Part shown: positions 1-9,355 of the stretch, piece after piece
How positions within the stretch are numbered: the stretch's first letter is position 1
How the letters are laid out: every line of letters begins with the position of its first letter
Assembly (NCBI RefSeq): GCF_040369795.1
Contig: NZ_AP028955.1
Location: 620,001 to 684,000, forward strand
Reading direction: 5' to 3'
Source: Spiroplasma_E ixodetis_B
Lineage (GTDB): Bacteria; Bacillota_I; Bacilli_A; Mycoplasmatales; VBWQ01
DNA: 64,000 bases
Notes under the pieces: model-generated
Seen by the model: the letters and a program-made list of their open reading frames with translations, nothing else
Databases searched by the model: none
What the model was told of the DNA's origin: nothing
Made by a program: the position numbers and the translations under genes

Positions 1-596
1 AACTCCTAGTGCTATATAAACTGATTTGTTAATAATTAGTTTATCTTGTCGTACTTTAACTACTATACAATCAAAATAAAAAATCGGATAAACACTTTCT
101 AATGGCCGATTTTGTCATGCTTTAACATCATCAATAACATCATCAGTAATTTGACTAATAACGCTTTCACTAATATCAGCACCATGATATAACTCTTGTA
201 ACTGCATTCTAATATCTGATAAAGTCATGCCTTTGGCATATAATGAAAGAACTTGTTGATCAAAACCATCAAATCTTATTTGTCTTTTTGCAACTATTAC
301 TGGCTCAAAATTACTATTACGATCTCGTGGTACATTAATCTCAATTTTACCTTGTTGGGTTATTAATTTTTTTGAACTTATACCATTACGAGCATTTTCA
401 CTAGTATTATGTTGATTTTTTTCATATCCTAAATAATTTTGCATTTCAGAATTCAACATTTTTTCAACTAATCTTTTTGTTAATTCTTTATATAAACCTC
501 CCTCTTTAAAAACTGTTGTTAAATCTTCAGTATTTTCTAATAATAAATCTACTGCTTTTTATATTGTATCATTATTATTAATATTTTTTTAGACAT
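1..596 (-). pseudogene. IS256-family transposase, N-terminal part, frameshifted
   Basis: This is a DDE transposase of the mutator/IS256 class. The segment encodes about the first 190 residues: a Lys/Asn-rich start, then MLNSEMQNYLGYEKNQ, then the helical DNA-binding region and the first catalytic Asp region (YFDCIVVK) near the window edge. The start region is out of frame with the rest because several bases are missing after the initiator. Relative to the intact copy at 45946-47196 the remainder is nearly identical. It is likely inactive, although the part beyond the window cannot be judged. Confidence 0.8.
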
Positions 597-690
597 AAGT
601 AACTCACTCTTTCTATTTATTTAATTTTATTTACTAGAATTAATTAAAAATAGTTATTTTTGTAAGTTACACAGATTACTAAACATTACC
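1..690 (-). mobile_element. IS256-family element, copy A, 5' part (runs off window)
   Basis: The right edge (661-690) is the GGTAATGTTTAGTAATCTGTG terminal repeat read on the minus strand. The transposase reads leftward and leaves the window at base 1. The deduced protein matches the other IS256 copies here, including the arginine- and aspartate-rich N-terminal region and the first catalytic region (YFDC). The initiator ATG lies at 594-596, but a deletion in the A/T run just downstream (about 581-592) breaks the frame, so only the part from the internal Met at 457-459 is open. With TGA read as Trp the frame continues to the window edge. Confidence 0.85.
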
Positions 691-906
691 GTTAATTATT
701 TATATAAACCTCCCTCTTTAAAAAATGTTGTTAAATCTTCAGTATTTTCTAATAATAAATCTACTGCTTTTGATATTGGATCATTATTATTAATATTTTG
801 TTTTTTAGAAATACGTAACTCACTCTTTCTAGTTATTTAATTTTATTTACCAGAATTAATTAAACATAGTTATTTTTGTAAGTTACACAGATTACTAAAC
901 ATTACC
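691..906 (-). mobile_element. IS256-family fragment, copy B (left end plus about 45 codons)
   Basis: This is a second IS256 left end with its terminal repeat at 877-906, directly abutting copy A. It keeps the leader and the first codons up to GGLYK and stops at 691, exactly where copy A's terminal repeat begins. The two copies are in tandem in the same orientation, so copy A inserted into copy B or a deletion joined them. No functional protein can come from it. Confidence 0.8.
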
Positions 907-1690
907 TTTTATTATTTAAATAATAGTTATTTATTTCTTTTGAATTAAAAGTTTTAATTTATTCTTTTATTAATAAAAGTTGTGGTGAATTTTTAATTTG
1001 TTCAGATGTAAATCAAGTAATTTGTTCTTGTGTGAGTGCTTGTATTTGTTCTTTGGCAAGTGCTTCTATTTGTTCAGTTGTCAGTTAAATAACTTGTTCT
1101 TGTGTAAATGATTTGATTTGTCATGATCAAAAGTTTTTGATTTGTTCTGGTCAAAATGCGGGTATTTCTTCTTTTATAAAAAATGGTATTTGTTTTGCTG
1201 TAAATGCTTTTATTTGTTCTTCTGTAAATTCTGAAATTTGCTCTGGTCAAAATGCTTTGATTTGTTCTGGTTTTAATTTTGGTATTTGTTCAGTTGTGAA
1301 ATGTGGTATTTGTTCTTGGATGGGTTACACTTTAAAAGAAATAAGTTTTGATTAAGTTTATTAATAAAATCATTAGTTTTTAAATTATATTCAGTGTTAA
1401 TATTTATATATTTTTTACTTAAAATATAATCTCATGCAAAATTGTTCATCCCTTTTATTAAATCATCATATAATTTTTGTGTATTAACTTCTATTTTAAA
1501 AATAATAGTATTATTTTCGTTATGTATTTGATAATCTGAATAATTTTCAGGTTTTAAAAAATGTAAAGTACTATCAAAATAAACACTATTTTTTTGAAAT
1601 AGTTTCTTTTAAAAACTTAAATTTTAATAATTCTAAATTATTTTTTTCAATATTATTTAATCTTTTCTTAAACCAATTTTTCTTTAACAT
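907..1690 (-). pseudogene. Decayed octapeptide-repeat protein gene downstream of folD
   Basis: ATG at 1688-1690 has an AGGAAA ribosome site and sits 13 bases after the folD stop, so it was probably co-transcribed with folD. The N-terminal part (MLKKNWFKKRLNNIEKNN, then after a one-base shift near 1597 a stretch containing NSVYFDSTLHFLKPENYS) resembles no family I recognise. From 1316 down to about 920 the minus strand encodes about 15 degenerate 8-residue repeats of the form x-x-E-Q-I-x-x-F/L, for example TTEQIPKL, KPEQIKAF, WPEQISEF and TEEQIKAF. Two in-frame TAA codons interrupt the repeats, and an IS3 end (1317-1333) lies between the two parts. The 3' end is cut by IS256 copy B. I infer a surface or structural repeat protein that is now dead. 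Confidence 0.6.
1317..1333 (+). mobile_element. IS3-family left-end tip (17 bp relic)
   Basis: TGGATGGGTTACACTTT is the exact left end of the IS3 copies seen at 20291 and 36525. The rest of the element is absent. It sits between the unique N-terminal part and the repeat part of the decayed gene, which suggests an insertion followed by deletion. Confidence 0.6.
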
Positions 1691-1703
1691 TTAATTTCCT
1701 AAT

Positions 1704-2558
1704 TTAATTATATTTATTATTTAATTGATAGCAAATCATTAAATTTTCTAATAACATGGCAATAGTCATTGGTCCAACACCACCAGGCACAGGAGTAATT
1801 GCTGAAGCGGTATTTTTCATTATTTCAAAATTAATATCACCAACAACTTTTTTTTCTTTACCTTGATAATTAATTGCTACATCAATAATAACAACATCAC
1901 GTTTAACTTGACTACTATTAATAATATTATAGACACCAGTAGCACTACAAATGATATCAGCTTCTTTAGTATAAATAGTTAAGTCTTTAGTTAATTTATG
2001 AACAATGCTAACAGTTGCTCCCATATTAGTTAATGATAAAGCCAATGGTTTACCAACAATATTACTATCATTAACGATAGTAATATTTTGTTTAGAAATG
2101 GGAATTTGATAGTGATTTAGTAATTTTAAAATACCTTTTACTGTACAAGGTAACATTGCTTTTTTATCACCTTGTAATAATCTTCCGGCATTAATATTTG
2201 TTAAACCATCAACATCTTTATTAATAGTAATGCTATTAATAATTGCTAATGTATCTAAATGTTTTGGTAGTGGTAATTGTACTAAAATTCCGTCAATATT
2301 ATTGTCACTATTTAATTTTTTAATTTTATTAATTATTTCTTTTTGTGTTACTGTTGTTGTTAGTGAAAATACTTGTCCATCAATACCACATTCTTTACAT
2401 GCTTTAATTTTAGTTCGTACGTACATTTGTGATGCTAAATCTTCACCAATAATTATTACTGCTAGTTTAGGTTTACGATTACTAATAGTTATTACTTGTG
2501 ATTGAATTTTTGCTTTAATTTGCTGGGCAATTATTTTACCATCTAAAATTTTTATCAT
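1704..2558 (-). CDS. folD: Bifunctional methylenetetrahydrofolate dehydrogenase/cyclohydrolase FolD
   Basis: FolD is a cytoplasmic homodimer that interconverts 5,10-methylene-THF, methenyl-THF and 10-formyl-THF. That supplies one-carbon units for purines and for formyl-Met-tRNA. The 284 residues match the usual family length of about 285. The catalytic Tyr-x3-Lys appears in YVRTKIKACKECGI near residues 46-59. VNDSNIVGKPLA is the NADP-side signature and PGGVGPMTIAML is the C-terminal family signature. The ATG at 2556-2558 follows AAAAGGTG. It lies downstream of ktrB on the same strand, with about 20 bases between them, so one transcript is possible. The decayed repeat gene follows 13 bases on. 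Confidence 0.97.
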   Translation of the reverse strand: MIKILDGKIIAQQIKAKIQSQVITISNRKPKLAVIIIGEDLASQMYVRTKIKACKECGIDGQVFSLTTTVTQKEIINKIKKLNSDNNIDGILVQLPLPKHLDTLAIINSITINKDVDGLTNINAGRLLQGDKKAMLPCTVKGILKLLNHYQIPISKQNITIVNDSNIVGKPLALSLTNMGATVSIVHKLTKDLTIYTKEADIICSATGVYNIINSSQVKRDVVIIDVAINYQGKEKKVVGDINFEIMKNTASAITPVPGGVGPMTIAMLLENLMICYQLNNKYN

Positions 2559-2579
2559 ATGTGTTCACCTTTTCTTAAT

Positions 2580-3989
2580 TTATCCAATTAATACGTTTTC
2601 TTCAACTCTACTTATCGTTGGTTTTGATTTACGATCACTTCAAGCAAGAACAGTAGTTGATACTCCTAATTGTCCCACAAACATGACAAAAATTAAACTA
2701 AGTTGACTAAAAATACCTAATTTGGAATTATCAAATAAAGAAAGTCCTGTTGTTCCAAAAGGGCTTGAAACATCAAAAATTACTTGTGCAAAGGTCATAT
2801 CAGAATTATCTGTTATAAAAACATTTTCAATTGTGATAATCATTACTGATACAAAAACTAAAATAAAACCAAGTGCACCGAATATAAATGACATACGAAC
2901 AGTTTGATTAGGAATTTTACGCTTGAATACAAAAACATCATTACGGCCACGTGCAATATTAAAAATTGTTAAAATAATAATTGCTAAAGTTGTCATTCTA
3001 ATTCCTCCGTCAGTACTTGCTGGTGAAGAACCAATTCACATCATTAATGATTGGATCATTTGTGAGGCAAGGTGAAATTTATTTAAGTCAACTGTATAGT
3101 ATCCAGCATTTCTTGTTGACATTGTATTAAAAAAAACAGCCATAATTGCATCAGATGTCGATAAATTTTTAAAAATGCGCTCTTGCCTTGACGGAGTTAT
3201 GACATTACGTGAAAAATATTCAATAAACATAACACTACTAACACCCAATATCGCAACTAAAAAATATGTTATTAATGTTAGTTTAGTGAATAAACTAAAT
3301 CTAAATTTTTTACCATGAGTTTTACTTTTAATTCAATGATATAAATCATAATAAACAGGAAAACCAATACCACCAATTACAAATTCAATAATAAAAATTA
3401 ACTGCACAAAATAATCACTCTGAAAAGGTTCTAATGAAGTTATACCAACTATATCAAATCCAGCATTATTAACAGCAGAAATTGAGTGGAAAATTCCAGA
3501 TCATAATGCTAATAGTATGTGATTATAGTAACCTGTATTATTGTTTAGACCATATTCTATTCCTGAGATAGGTACAAAATAAAAATATAAAAATAAAACA
3601 ATTGCTCCCAAAAATTCAGTAATTGTCATAACAATAATACCAATTTTTAATACATCAATAGTCGTTCCTAATTTATTAGAACCACGTTCACCTTGCATTA
3701 GTAATCTTTCTCTTAAACTAGTATGTCGATTAAATACAAATAAGGATAATATCGCTAGTTTAACTGTAATTAAACCAATACCACCAAATTTAATTAAAAT
3801 TAAAATAATAAATTGACCAAAGAAAGTAAAATCATTAGCAGTACTTTTTACTATTAAACCAGTGTCAGAAAACGCACTACTAGCAGTAAAAAGGGTAGGT
3901 AAAAAGTTTCATCGTCCTTTTGTTGTGGCAATTGGTGTCATTAAAAGTATTGTTCAAACTAATAAAGTGAAAAAATATAAATTAAACAT
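2580..3989 (-). CDS. ktrB: Potassium uptake channel subunit KtrB (TrkH family)
   Basis: KtrB is the membrane pore of the Ktr K+ uptake system and is gated by the RCK protein KtrA. With TGA as Trp the frame runs without interruption for 469 residues. Four pore-loop motifs occur in order: SAFSDTGL, NNAGFD, STRNAGYYTVD and SPFGTTGLSL. Each is centred on the selectivity glycine, with hydrophobic helices between. The only in-frame ATG is 3987-3989, and it lacks a clear ribosome site. The frame stays open upstream through GKPQLFFVGKTRPRQ into an IS-like end at 4026-4105, so the native start may have been lost. ktrA is divergent, 330 bases away. Confidence 0.9.
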
Positions 3990-4025
3990 TTGTCGGGGAC
4001 GGGTTTTACCAACAAAAAATAATTG

Positions 4026-4105
4026 GGGCTTTCCTAAAAACTGTGTTTTTTAAATAAATTTTAGTTGTAAAATCACTAAGTTACACAGATTACTAAACAT
4101 TACCA
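4026..4105 (-). repeat. IS256-like terminal segment, twin of 23400-23478
   Basis: Read on the minus strand it starts with the IS256-type tip GGTAATGTTTAGTAATCTGT and shares about 28 bases with the other IS256 ends. It then diverges into an AT-rich stretch ending TTTTTAGGAAAG. The same roughly 80 bases, with about two or three changes, occur at 23400-23478 upstream of smc. This may be an end of a second IS256-group element or a short non-autonomous derivative. It overlaps the 5' side of ktrB. Confidence 0.55.
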
Positions 4106-4271
4106 AATAATTAAAAATATTTTTTACACTACGATAATTAACCTTAGATAGCATCAAAAAAATCCTAAAATAACATTTTCTTTTATTATTATACTATACT
4201 ATAGTCATTTCTATTAAATATTAGTTTTAAATGTAAAATACCAATATTTTAAGAATTAGTTTATAATTTAG

Positions 4272-4277
4272 TATAAT
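4272..4277 (+). promoter_or_regulatory. Probable -10 box of ktrA
   Basis: TATAAT lies 43 bases before the ktrA start in an AT-rich leader. No convincing -35 hexamer is visible, which is common in mollicutes. The ribosome site for ktrA (AAGAAAG) is weak. Confidence 0.45.
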
Positions 4278-4320
4278 ATAACATATTTAAGTAAATATTA
4301 TTTAAGAAAGAAAAATATAG

Positions 4321-5118
4321 ATGTCTTCATCAGAAAATGATTTTTGTGTCATTGGTTTAGGTAAATTCGGAATTTCAGTTGTTAAAACTTTAGAAGAATT
4401 AGGTAAAATTACATTAACTATTGATAAAAGAGAATACCGTTGTCAATTAGTTTCATCAATAGCTTCTGAAACTTTAATTTTAGATTCGACTAATCTTGAT
4501 GCATTAAATGATGCTGTAATTCATAAAGTGCAAAATATTATTATTGCTATTGGTTCTGATTTAGCAGCTTCAATTGTTACTGCTGTTCATGTTTTAGCAA
4601 TTCATCGTGAACACAATACATTATCATCACTTAATCTTATTGCTAAAGCTGTTGATAGTACTCACCAACTAATTTTAGAAGCAATTGGTATTACTAATAT
4701 TATTTTATCTGAAACAGAAGCCGGTAAGAAAACTGCATATCGTGCTATTTGAAAATTAGGAATAGATTTAACTACAGTTGATGAAAAGTACTCAATAGCT
4801 AATGTAATTGTTAAAAATACTAAGTTTACAAATAAAAAACTAGAAACTTTAAAAATTCCTAGCAATTATAAAATTAACTTAGTTGCGATTAAACGTCATG
4901 GTAAAGTTATTATTCCTAGGAGAAATGAAATATTAATGTTAAATTATGAACTATTATTTATTAGTTCTAATGAAAATATTAATTATGTTTTTATTGATTT
5001 TTCAATTGGTGATACTAATAAAATATTTGAACCTACTATTATTAAAACGGTAAAGAAAAAGCTTTCATTTTGAAATTGATTCAGAAGAAATAAGAAAAAG
5101 AAAAAAATAAAAAATTAA
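4321..5118 (+). CDS. ktrA: Potassium uptake regulatory subunit KtrA (RCK/TrkA family)
   Basis: KtrA forms a cytoplasmic octameric ring that binds ATP/ADP and controls KtrB. The protein has 265 residues. Residues about 8-135 form the Rossmann RCK_N domain with CVIGLGKFGISV (GxGxFG nucleotide loop). An acidic residue lies at the end of the second strand (TLTIDKRE), where KtrA contacts the ribose. The C-terminal TrkA_C half contains KLETLKIPSNYKINLVAI. The tail is very basic (WNWFRRNKKKKKIKN) and may touch membrane lipid. The frame needs TGA as Trp near residue 144 and in the tail. It is divergent from ktrB. Confidence 0.93.
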
Positions 5119-5250
5119 AGAAAAAGGAAGTTAAGAAAAAAACACTAATAAAAAAAATTAATTATAAAAAAATTGTTTTTTATTTTTAGAAATATTAATG
5201 TATTATCATTGTAATAAAAATTATATGTTTTAATCTAAATATAAGTTTTT

Positions 5251-5289
5251 AACCGATTGCTTTATTTTTTAAAGTAAATAGGTTTTTTT
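5251..5289 (+). terminator. Intrinsic terminator after ktrA
   Basis: An imperfect stem with AACC and GCTTTA on the left arm pairs with TAAAGT and GGTT on the right arm, and TTTTTTT follows. It lies about 130 bases after the ktrA stop and just ahead of the next start codon. Confidence 0.6.
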
Positions 5290-5310
5290 ATTTTTTGAAA
5301 GGAAAATATT

Positions 5311-5767
5311 ATGTATACAATGGAAAAAAAAGAAAGTACTAATTTAAAAAATAGAAAAAATTGTTAAAATAATTCAAATTATTCAAAAAAATTTAAGCAA
5401 AGAAAGAATACGGAAACATAACCAAAAACCTGAGGTTGGAACTAAAAAATTAAAATATGCTCAAAGGCCTGAAGCGAAAGCAAGAAAACGAGAATCTTAT
5501 CAAAGATGGTCCCAAAAAAATAAAGAAAAAATGAGAGAACACACTCAAAGTCCTATAGAGTGATATGATACTCAAATTTGCAAAAATTCAAAAGATATTA
5601 AAACAAAATATACGACAGTAATAGTAAAGCAAAAAGTTGATGATAAGATAATGCTTTCTAACATCGTACCAATGCCAGTAACTAAAAGTAATGAAGAACA
5701 AGAAATAGTACACAAGGCAGATATATTTAAAGTTAAAGATTTATCTAATGGTATTAATAACATTTAA
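5311..5767 (+). pseudogene. Frameshifted basic hypothetical protein
   Basis: ATG at 5311 follows GAAAGGAAAATATT, a good ribosome site. The first frame stops after 18 codons (MYTMEKKESTNLKNRKNC). From about 5350 the +1 frame is open to the TAA at 5765-5767 and encodes a Lys/Glu-rich, soluble-looking segment with VGTKKLKYAQRPEAKARKR followed by ESYQRWSQKNKEKMREHTQ. The shift falls in the A-run near 5345-5355. I do not recognise a family. A 16-codon reading frame at 5774 (MFERPEIPKTTEIIDI) follows and is cut by the IS630 insertion at 5823. Confidence 0.55.
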
Positions 5768-5822
5768 ACTAATATGTTTGAAAGACCAGAGATACCTAAA
5801 ACGACCGAGATTATTGATATTA

Positions 5823-6834
5823 TAGCTAACTAAACTAATGTTTACTCATAAATAATGTAAAATAATAATATACAATTTAAACAGTTTTTGAATTTAAAAG
5901 TACAATTCAGCAATATTTAAAATAGATTAGGAAGATTAAATTATGCCAAAACCATACAGTGAAGACTTACGAAGAAAAGTAATAGAAGCCTATGAAAGTA
6001 AAAACATGAAAATTAAAGAAATTTGTAAAGTGTTCGATATTACTAGAAAGACTTTCTTCTTATGAAGAAAAAGAAAAAAAGAAACTGGGCATATAAAACC
6101 AATTTTGAATTATCAAAAAAGACATAGTCACAAAATAAAGGATTTAGATGAATTAAAAAATTATTTAGTGCAAAATAAAGATGTTACAGTTCAAAAAGTA
6201 ATTGAAAAATTTGGTGATATGACTAAAGAAACAGTTTATAACTATTTCAAAAAACTAAATTATACATATAAAAAAAACTTTTTTATATGAACAAAGAGAT
6301 AAAACTAAACAAGAAGATTTTTTAAAAGAAATAGCTAAAATAATGAATGAAGATTTAGTATTATATATTGATGAATCTGGAATTGATGATAATGAATTTT
6401 ATAAATATGGTTGATCTGAAAAAGGTAAAAGATTATTTGATAATAAACCCGCATATAAAATAAAAAGAATGAGTATAATTGGTTCACTAAATAAAGGTAA
6501 ATTAAAAGCCCTATGAGAATTTGAAGGACATTGCAACAGTAAAATTTTTGAATCATATGTAAAAAATATGCTAATTCCAGTATTAAAGCATGGACAAATT
6601 ATAGTTTTAGATAATGCAGCGTTTCATAAATCTAAATTAACACAACAATTAATTGAAAATGCTGGATGCAAACTATTATTTCTTCCACCATATTCTCCTA
6701 ATTTAAATCCAATTGAACATTTTTGATTTGCTATAAAACATAATATAAGAAAAATATTGCCAAATTATTGACCAAATATTAAAAAAGCGATTGTTTTTTT
6801 TCAAGATATGAGTAAACATTACTTTAGTTAGCTA
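5823..6834 (+). mobile_element. IS630-family element, copy 1
   Basis: This is a full-length element of 1,012 bases with inverted ends TAGCTAACTAAA and TTTAGTTAGCTA. TA dinucleotides flank it at 5821-5822 and 6835-6836, as expected for IS630/Tc1-mariner elements. It carries the transposase at 5943-6831. Confidence 0.9.
5943..6831 (+). pseudogene. IS630-family transposase, frameshifted
   Basis: This is a DDE transposase of the IS630/mariner class that cuts at TA. MPKPYSEDLRRKVIEAYESK begins an N-terminal helix-turn-helix (KIKEICKVFDITRKTFFLW). The catalytic part has LYIDESG, IVLDNAAFHKS and the PYSPNLNPIEHFW signature with the final Glu. One extra A in the run near 6260-6270 shifts the frame at the codon where other copies read YKKTFLYEQ. 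A second change is seen near 6790. It is not expected to give an active enzyme unless slippage restores the frame. Confidence 0.85.
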
Positions 6835-6954
6835 TAATTAAAATCTTAGTTATTATGTTTAATAATACTTACTGACAATAGATATTTTTTATAAATTAAT
6901 AAATATTAATTTATGGGGCGCATTAATTTAATAGATAGATTTAGAAATAACAAA

Positions 6955-8103
6955 AGACATATTCCGTAAATAAATTTAATCAATTGTCAATAATAATATT
7001 TATAAATTTTTTAGTGTTAATAATTATAGAAGTTAATATTTTTAAAAAAATACTTTAAAAATAAATTTATATTTCAAACACAAAAATTGTTAATATTATT
7101 TTTATATTAACTTTATAAAAATTTAAATTTTTAAAAAAATATTAAAAATATTTTTTTATTTTAATGGTTTTGTTTTATTAAAAATTTCACAAAGTAAGTT
7201 AAATCTTAAGTACATAAGTCTAAATATACTTTTTCTACATTTATTTATTAAAATTTTGAATCTTTTTAATCAAGCAAAAACATGTTCAACTTTAATTCTA
7301 ATTTTTGAAATAATTTTATTGTAGATTTTTTCTTGTTTAGTTAATTTTTTATTTTTAGTTTTTTTAATTGGTAATATAGTATTTTTATAAATATTTTGTA
7401 TTCCTTGATATCCCAAATCACCAATAATTATTGTTTTTTCTGAAAATTCAAGATTTGAATTTTTTAATATTTGAAAATCATGTACTTTTCCATTATCAGC
7501 AAAAATATCAACAATTTTTTTATTAAAAAGTCATATATAATTTGAAATTTTATAGAAAACATTCAACTTTTACCAGAAAAATATTCTAACTGTAGTTTTT
7601 TTAGTTGGTCTTTCAATTTCAATTTCAGTTGAATCAATTAAATAAAATTGAAATTCATTTAAATCTTCTTGTTTTTTCTCAATTTTTGATTTATATTTTG
7701 TTTTTAAAAACTGATAATCTTTGTCATCACTAAGTTTATTTTCTACTCAAGTAATATTTCGAAAACAACTTGATGCACTCATTTTATATTTAATAATCAT
7801 TTGGAAAAAAGTATAATATTCTTTTCAGTATACTAAAGTCATCATCAATCTTTCTTCAACTGAAAGTTTATATTTTCTACCTTTAGTTTTTTTTAAATTT
7901 TCTATTTCAATTAATTTTGTTAACATTTCATCAAAATGAAAACGTTTTATACCAAAATATCTATAAAATTGTTCATTTTTTAATTTTTTAAATTTTCAAA
8001 ATTCATTTTTATCAACACCTTATTAATTTATTAATAAAGAAATTATAAAATAAATTTTAAATTATTAATTGACTTTTAAAAAATTTATTTACGGAATATG
8101 TCT
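6955..8103 (-). mobile_element. IS5-family element, copy 1
   Basis: This is a full-length 1,149-base element with perfect inverted ends (AGACATATTCCGTAAATAAA at 6955, its complement ending at 8103). The right side lies inside the IS630 5' end (8104-8241). The left flank is not IS630, so the element now joins unrelated sequences and has no matching target duplication. Confidence 0.88.
7156..8006 (-). pseudogene. IS5-family transposase, multiply frameshifted
   Basis: The reconstructed protein starts MNFENLKKLKNEQFYRYFGI and holds FYLIDSTEIEIERP (first catalytic Asp), DNGKVHDFQILKNS, GDLGYQGIQ and RIKVEHVFAWLKRF (catalytic Glu). Here an A is missing at the eighth codon, the A-run after ERPTKK has seven A and needs a +1 shift, and another base is missing near 7530. 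The gene is dead as written. Confidence 0.8.
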
Positions 8104-8241
8104 ACTGTATGGTTTTGGCATAATTTAATCTTCCTAATCTATTTTAAATATTGCTGAATTGTACTTTTAAATTCAAAAACTGTTTAAATTACATATTATT
8201 ATTTTACATTATTTATGAGTAAACATTACTTTAGTTAGCTA
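8104..8241 (-). mobile_element. IS630 5'-end fragment, cut by IS5 at codon 5
   Basis: This minus-strand IS630 left end contains the terminal repeat (8210-8241), the leader and the first codons of the transposase (MPKPY). It breaks at ACT (8104-8106), where IS5 copy 1 inserted. The same junction recurs at 59548 and 63538. Confidence 0.85.
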
Positions 8242-8250
8242 TATTTTAAT

Positions 8251-8581
8251 TTATGGATATTTTTTAAATTTATAAATGTTATTTAATTTTTCTAAATAAC
8301 CTTTAATTTCAATATATTTCTTTTTAAAATAAAATAATAAATTTATAACTATATTAAAACTATATAAAATTACAATTTTATTGCATGAGTTTTTATCTAA
8401 AATTAAATAATGAGATTTAAATTTTCGGATTTCCTGATTTATGTTTGTTTATTTGTTTTTCTTCTTCAATTTTTTTTAATGTCTCTTCTTGTTTCTTAGC
8501 TTTTGCAAGTAATAAATCAAGTTTTCTACTTTCTTGTTCTGCAACATATAATAATTTTGCCGCTTTTTCTTTATCATTCAT
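8251..8581 (-). pseudogene. Small coiled-coil/membrane protein, frameshifted
   Basis: ATG at 8579-8581 follows AGGGAG. The first frame gives 54 residues, mostly a charged amphipathic helix (KLLYVAEQESRKLDLLLAKA followed by a Glu/Lys-rich stretch), and ends at 8417. The neighbouring frame continues with EIRKFKSHYLILDKNSCN, a hydrophobic stretch (IVILYSFNIVINLLFYF) and KYIEIKGYLEKLNN, ending at 8251. I infer one original gene of about 110 codons with a one-base lesion near 8430. No family is recognised. The stop lies 8 bases from the IS630 end. Confidence 0.5.
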
Positions 8582-8758
8582 AATATTTTTTCTCCCTTTC
8601 TTCCAAATATTTATTTTTAAAAATATCCAAAATACAGTATAAAATTTTCATAAAAATTAAAAGATAAAATAAATATTTTTAAATAAAATTATGATTTATT
8701 AACTCAAAAGTAAGGATGTTATTTTTTTAATTATTGTGCTTAAAAATTGAAAATATGT

Positions 8759-8764
8759 TATACT
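8759..8764 (+). promoter_or_regulatory. -10 box for the 160-codon membrane gene
   Basis: TATACT at 8759-8764, with TTGTGC about 19 bases upstream as a poor -35. The start codon lies 108 bases downstream, leaving room for the hairpin at 8796-8840. Confidence 0.5.
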
Positions 8765-8795
8765 AACATCATAATAAACTAAATTATTAAAGACC

Positions 8796-8840
8796 ATTAG
8801 GTTCGACTTATTCTTTTTTATTATATAAGTGGAACCTAAT
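8796..8840 (+). promoter_or_regulatory. Leader hairpin upstream of the gene at 8872
   Basis: ATTAGGTTCGACTTAT (8796-8811) pairs with ATAAGTGGAACCTAAT (8825-8840), a 16-base stem with one mismatch and a T-rich loop. A TATTTTT tract follows. It may be an attenuator or mRNA-stabilising structure inside the 5' leader, or a terminator for upstream transcription. Confidence 0.55.
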
Positions 8841-8871
8841 TATTTTTAAATAAAAAAGGATGTGAAAAATT

Positions 8872-9354
8872 ATGTCAGCACAACAACAGCAACAACCAAA
8901 TAAAGAAATTTTTGAGAAATTACAAGGTGAAAAAGATAAAAAAGAAAAAGCAAATACTTCTTCTGGTGGTAGTAGTAGAAATTGAATTGTAAAATTTGCA
9001 AAAGATGTCGCTTATATTTCTTTTTTTCCATACATATGATTAAAAAAACTTTTATTTTCACTATTTAATAATCGAACTAAAAAACCTAAACTAAATCAGT
9101 CAGTTAATATTATTAAAAATAAAGATAATGTTAATCAAAACAATAATGTTTCTACAAATAGTAATGGACAAGTTAGTTTTAAAGAAGTAGATGCACTAGA
9201 TCCAGAAAATGAAACAGTAGTAGAAGCAACAGCAGAAGCACTAAAATTAAAAGGTAATACTACTAATCCATTCCAAAATGTTGCACATAGTTGTAATCGT
9301 GAAGAAATTCCAGTAGTTTCAACAACAACTTCTGGAAAAAAATTCACTACTTAA
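8872..9354 (+). CDS. Hypothetical membrane-associated protein, 160 residues
   Basis: ATG at 8872 follows AAAAGGATG. Residues 1-45 are polar (MSAQQQQQPNKEIFEKLQ, then a Ser/Gly-rich linker). The next segment, WIVKFAKDVAYISFFPYIW followed by LKKLLFSLF, is strongly hydrophobic or amphipathic and would lie in or on the membrane. The rest is Asn/Thr-rich and looks disordered. No signal-peptide cleavage site and no lipobox Cys are seen. The gene has a long leader with a hairpin and converges with the nucleotidyltransferase gene, 1 base apart. No family is recognised, and the reading frame is clean. Confidence 0.7.
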
Positions 9355-9355
9355 A

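Noticed and set aside
1113..1355. Plus-strand open frame with regular Ile-Cys-Ser repeats
   Set aside because: The minus strand of the same stretch encodes the Glu-Gln-Ile octads in the frame that follows folD with a ribosome site. The Cys-rich reading is its shadow.
3862..4053. Plus-strand open frame of 63 codons
   Set aside because: It lies wholly over the antisense of ktrB, whose membrane-protein frame and pore motifs are clear.
5311..5767. Programmed frameshift in the basic hypothetical gene
   Set aside because: No slippery heptamer or downstream structure is apparent. A simple indel in an A-run is enough.
6335..6556. Recurrent 73-codon minus-strand frame (also at 17262, 17816 and 42920)
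   Set aside because: It is the antisense of the IS630 catalytic region and repeats only because the IS repeats.
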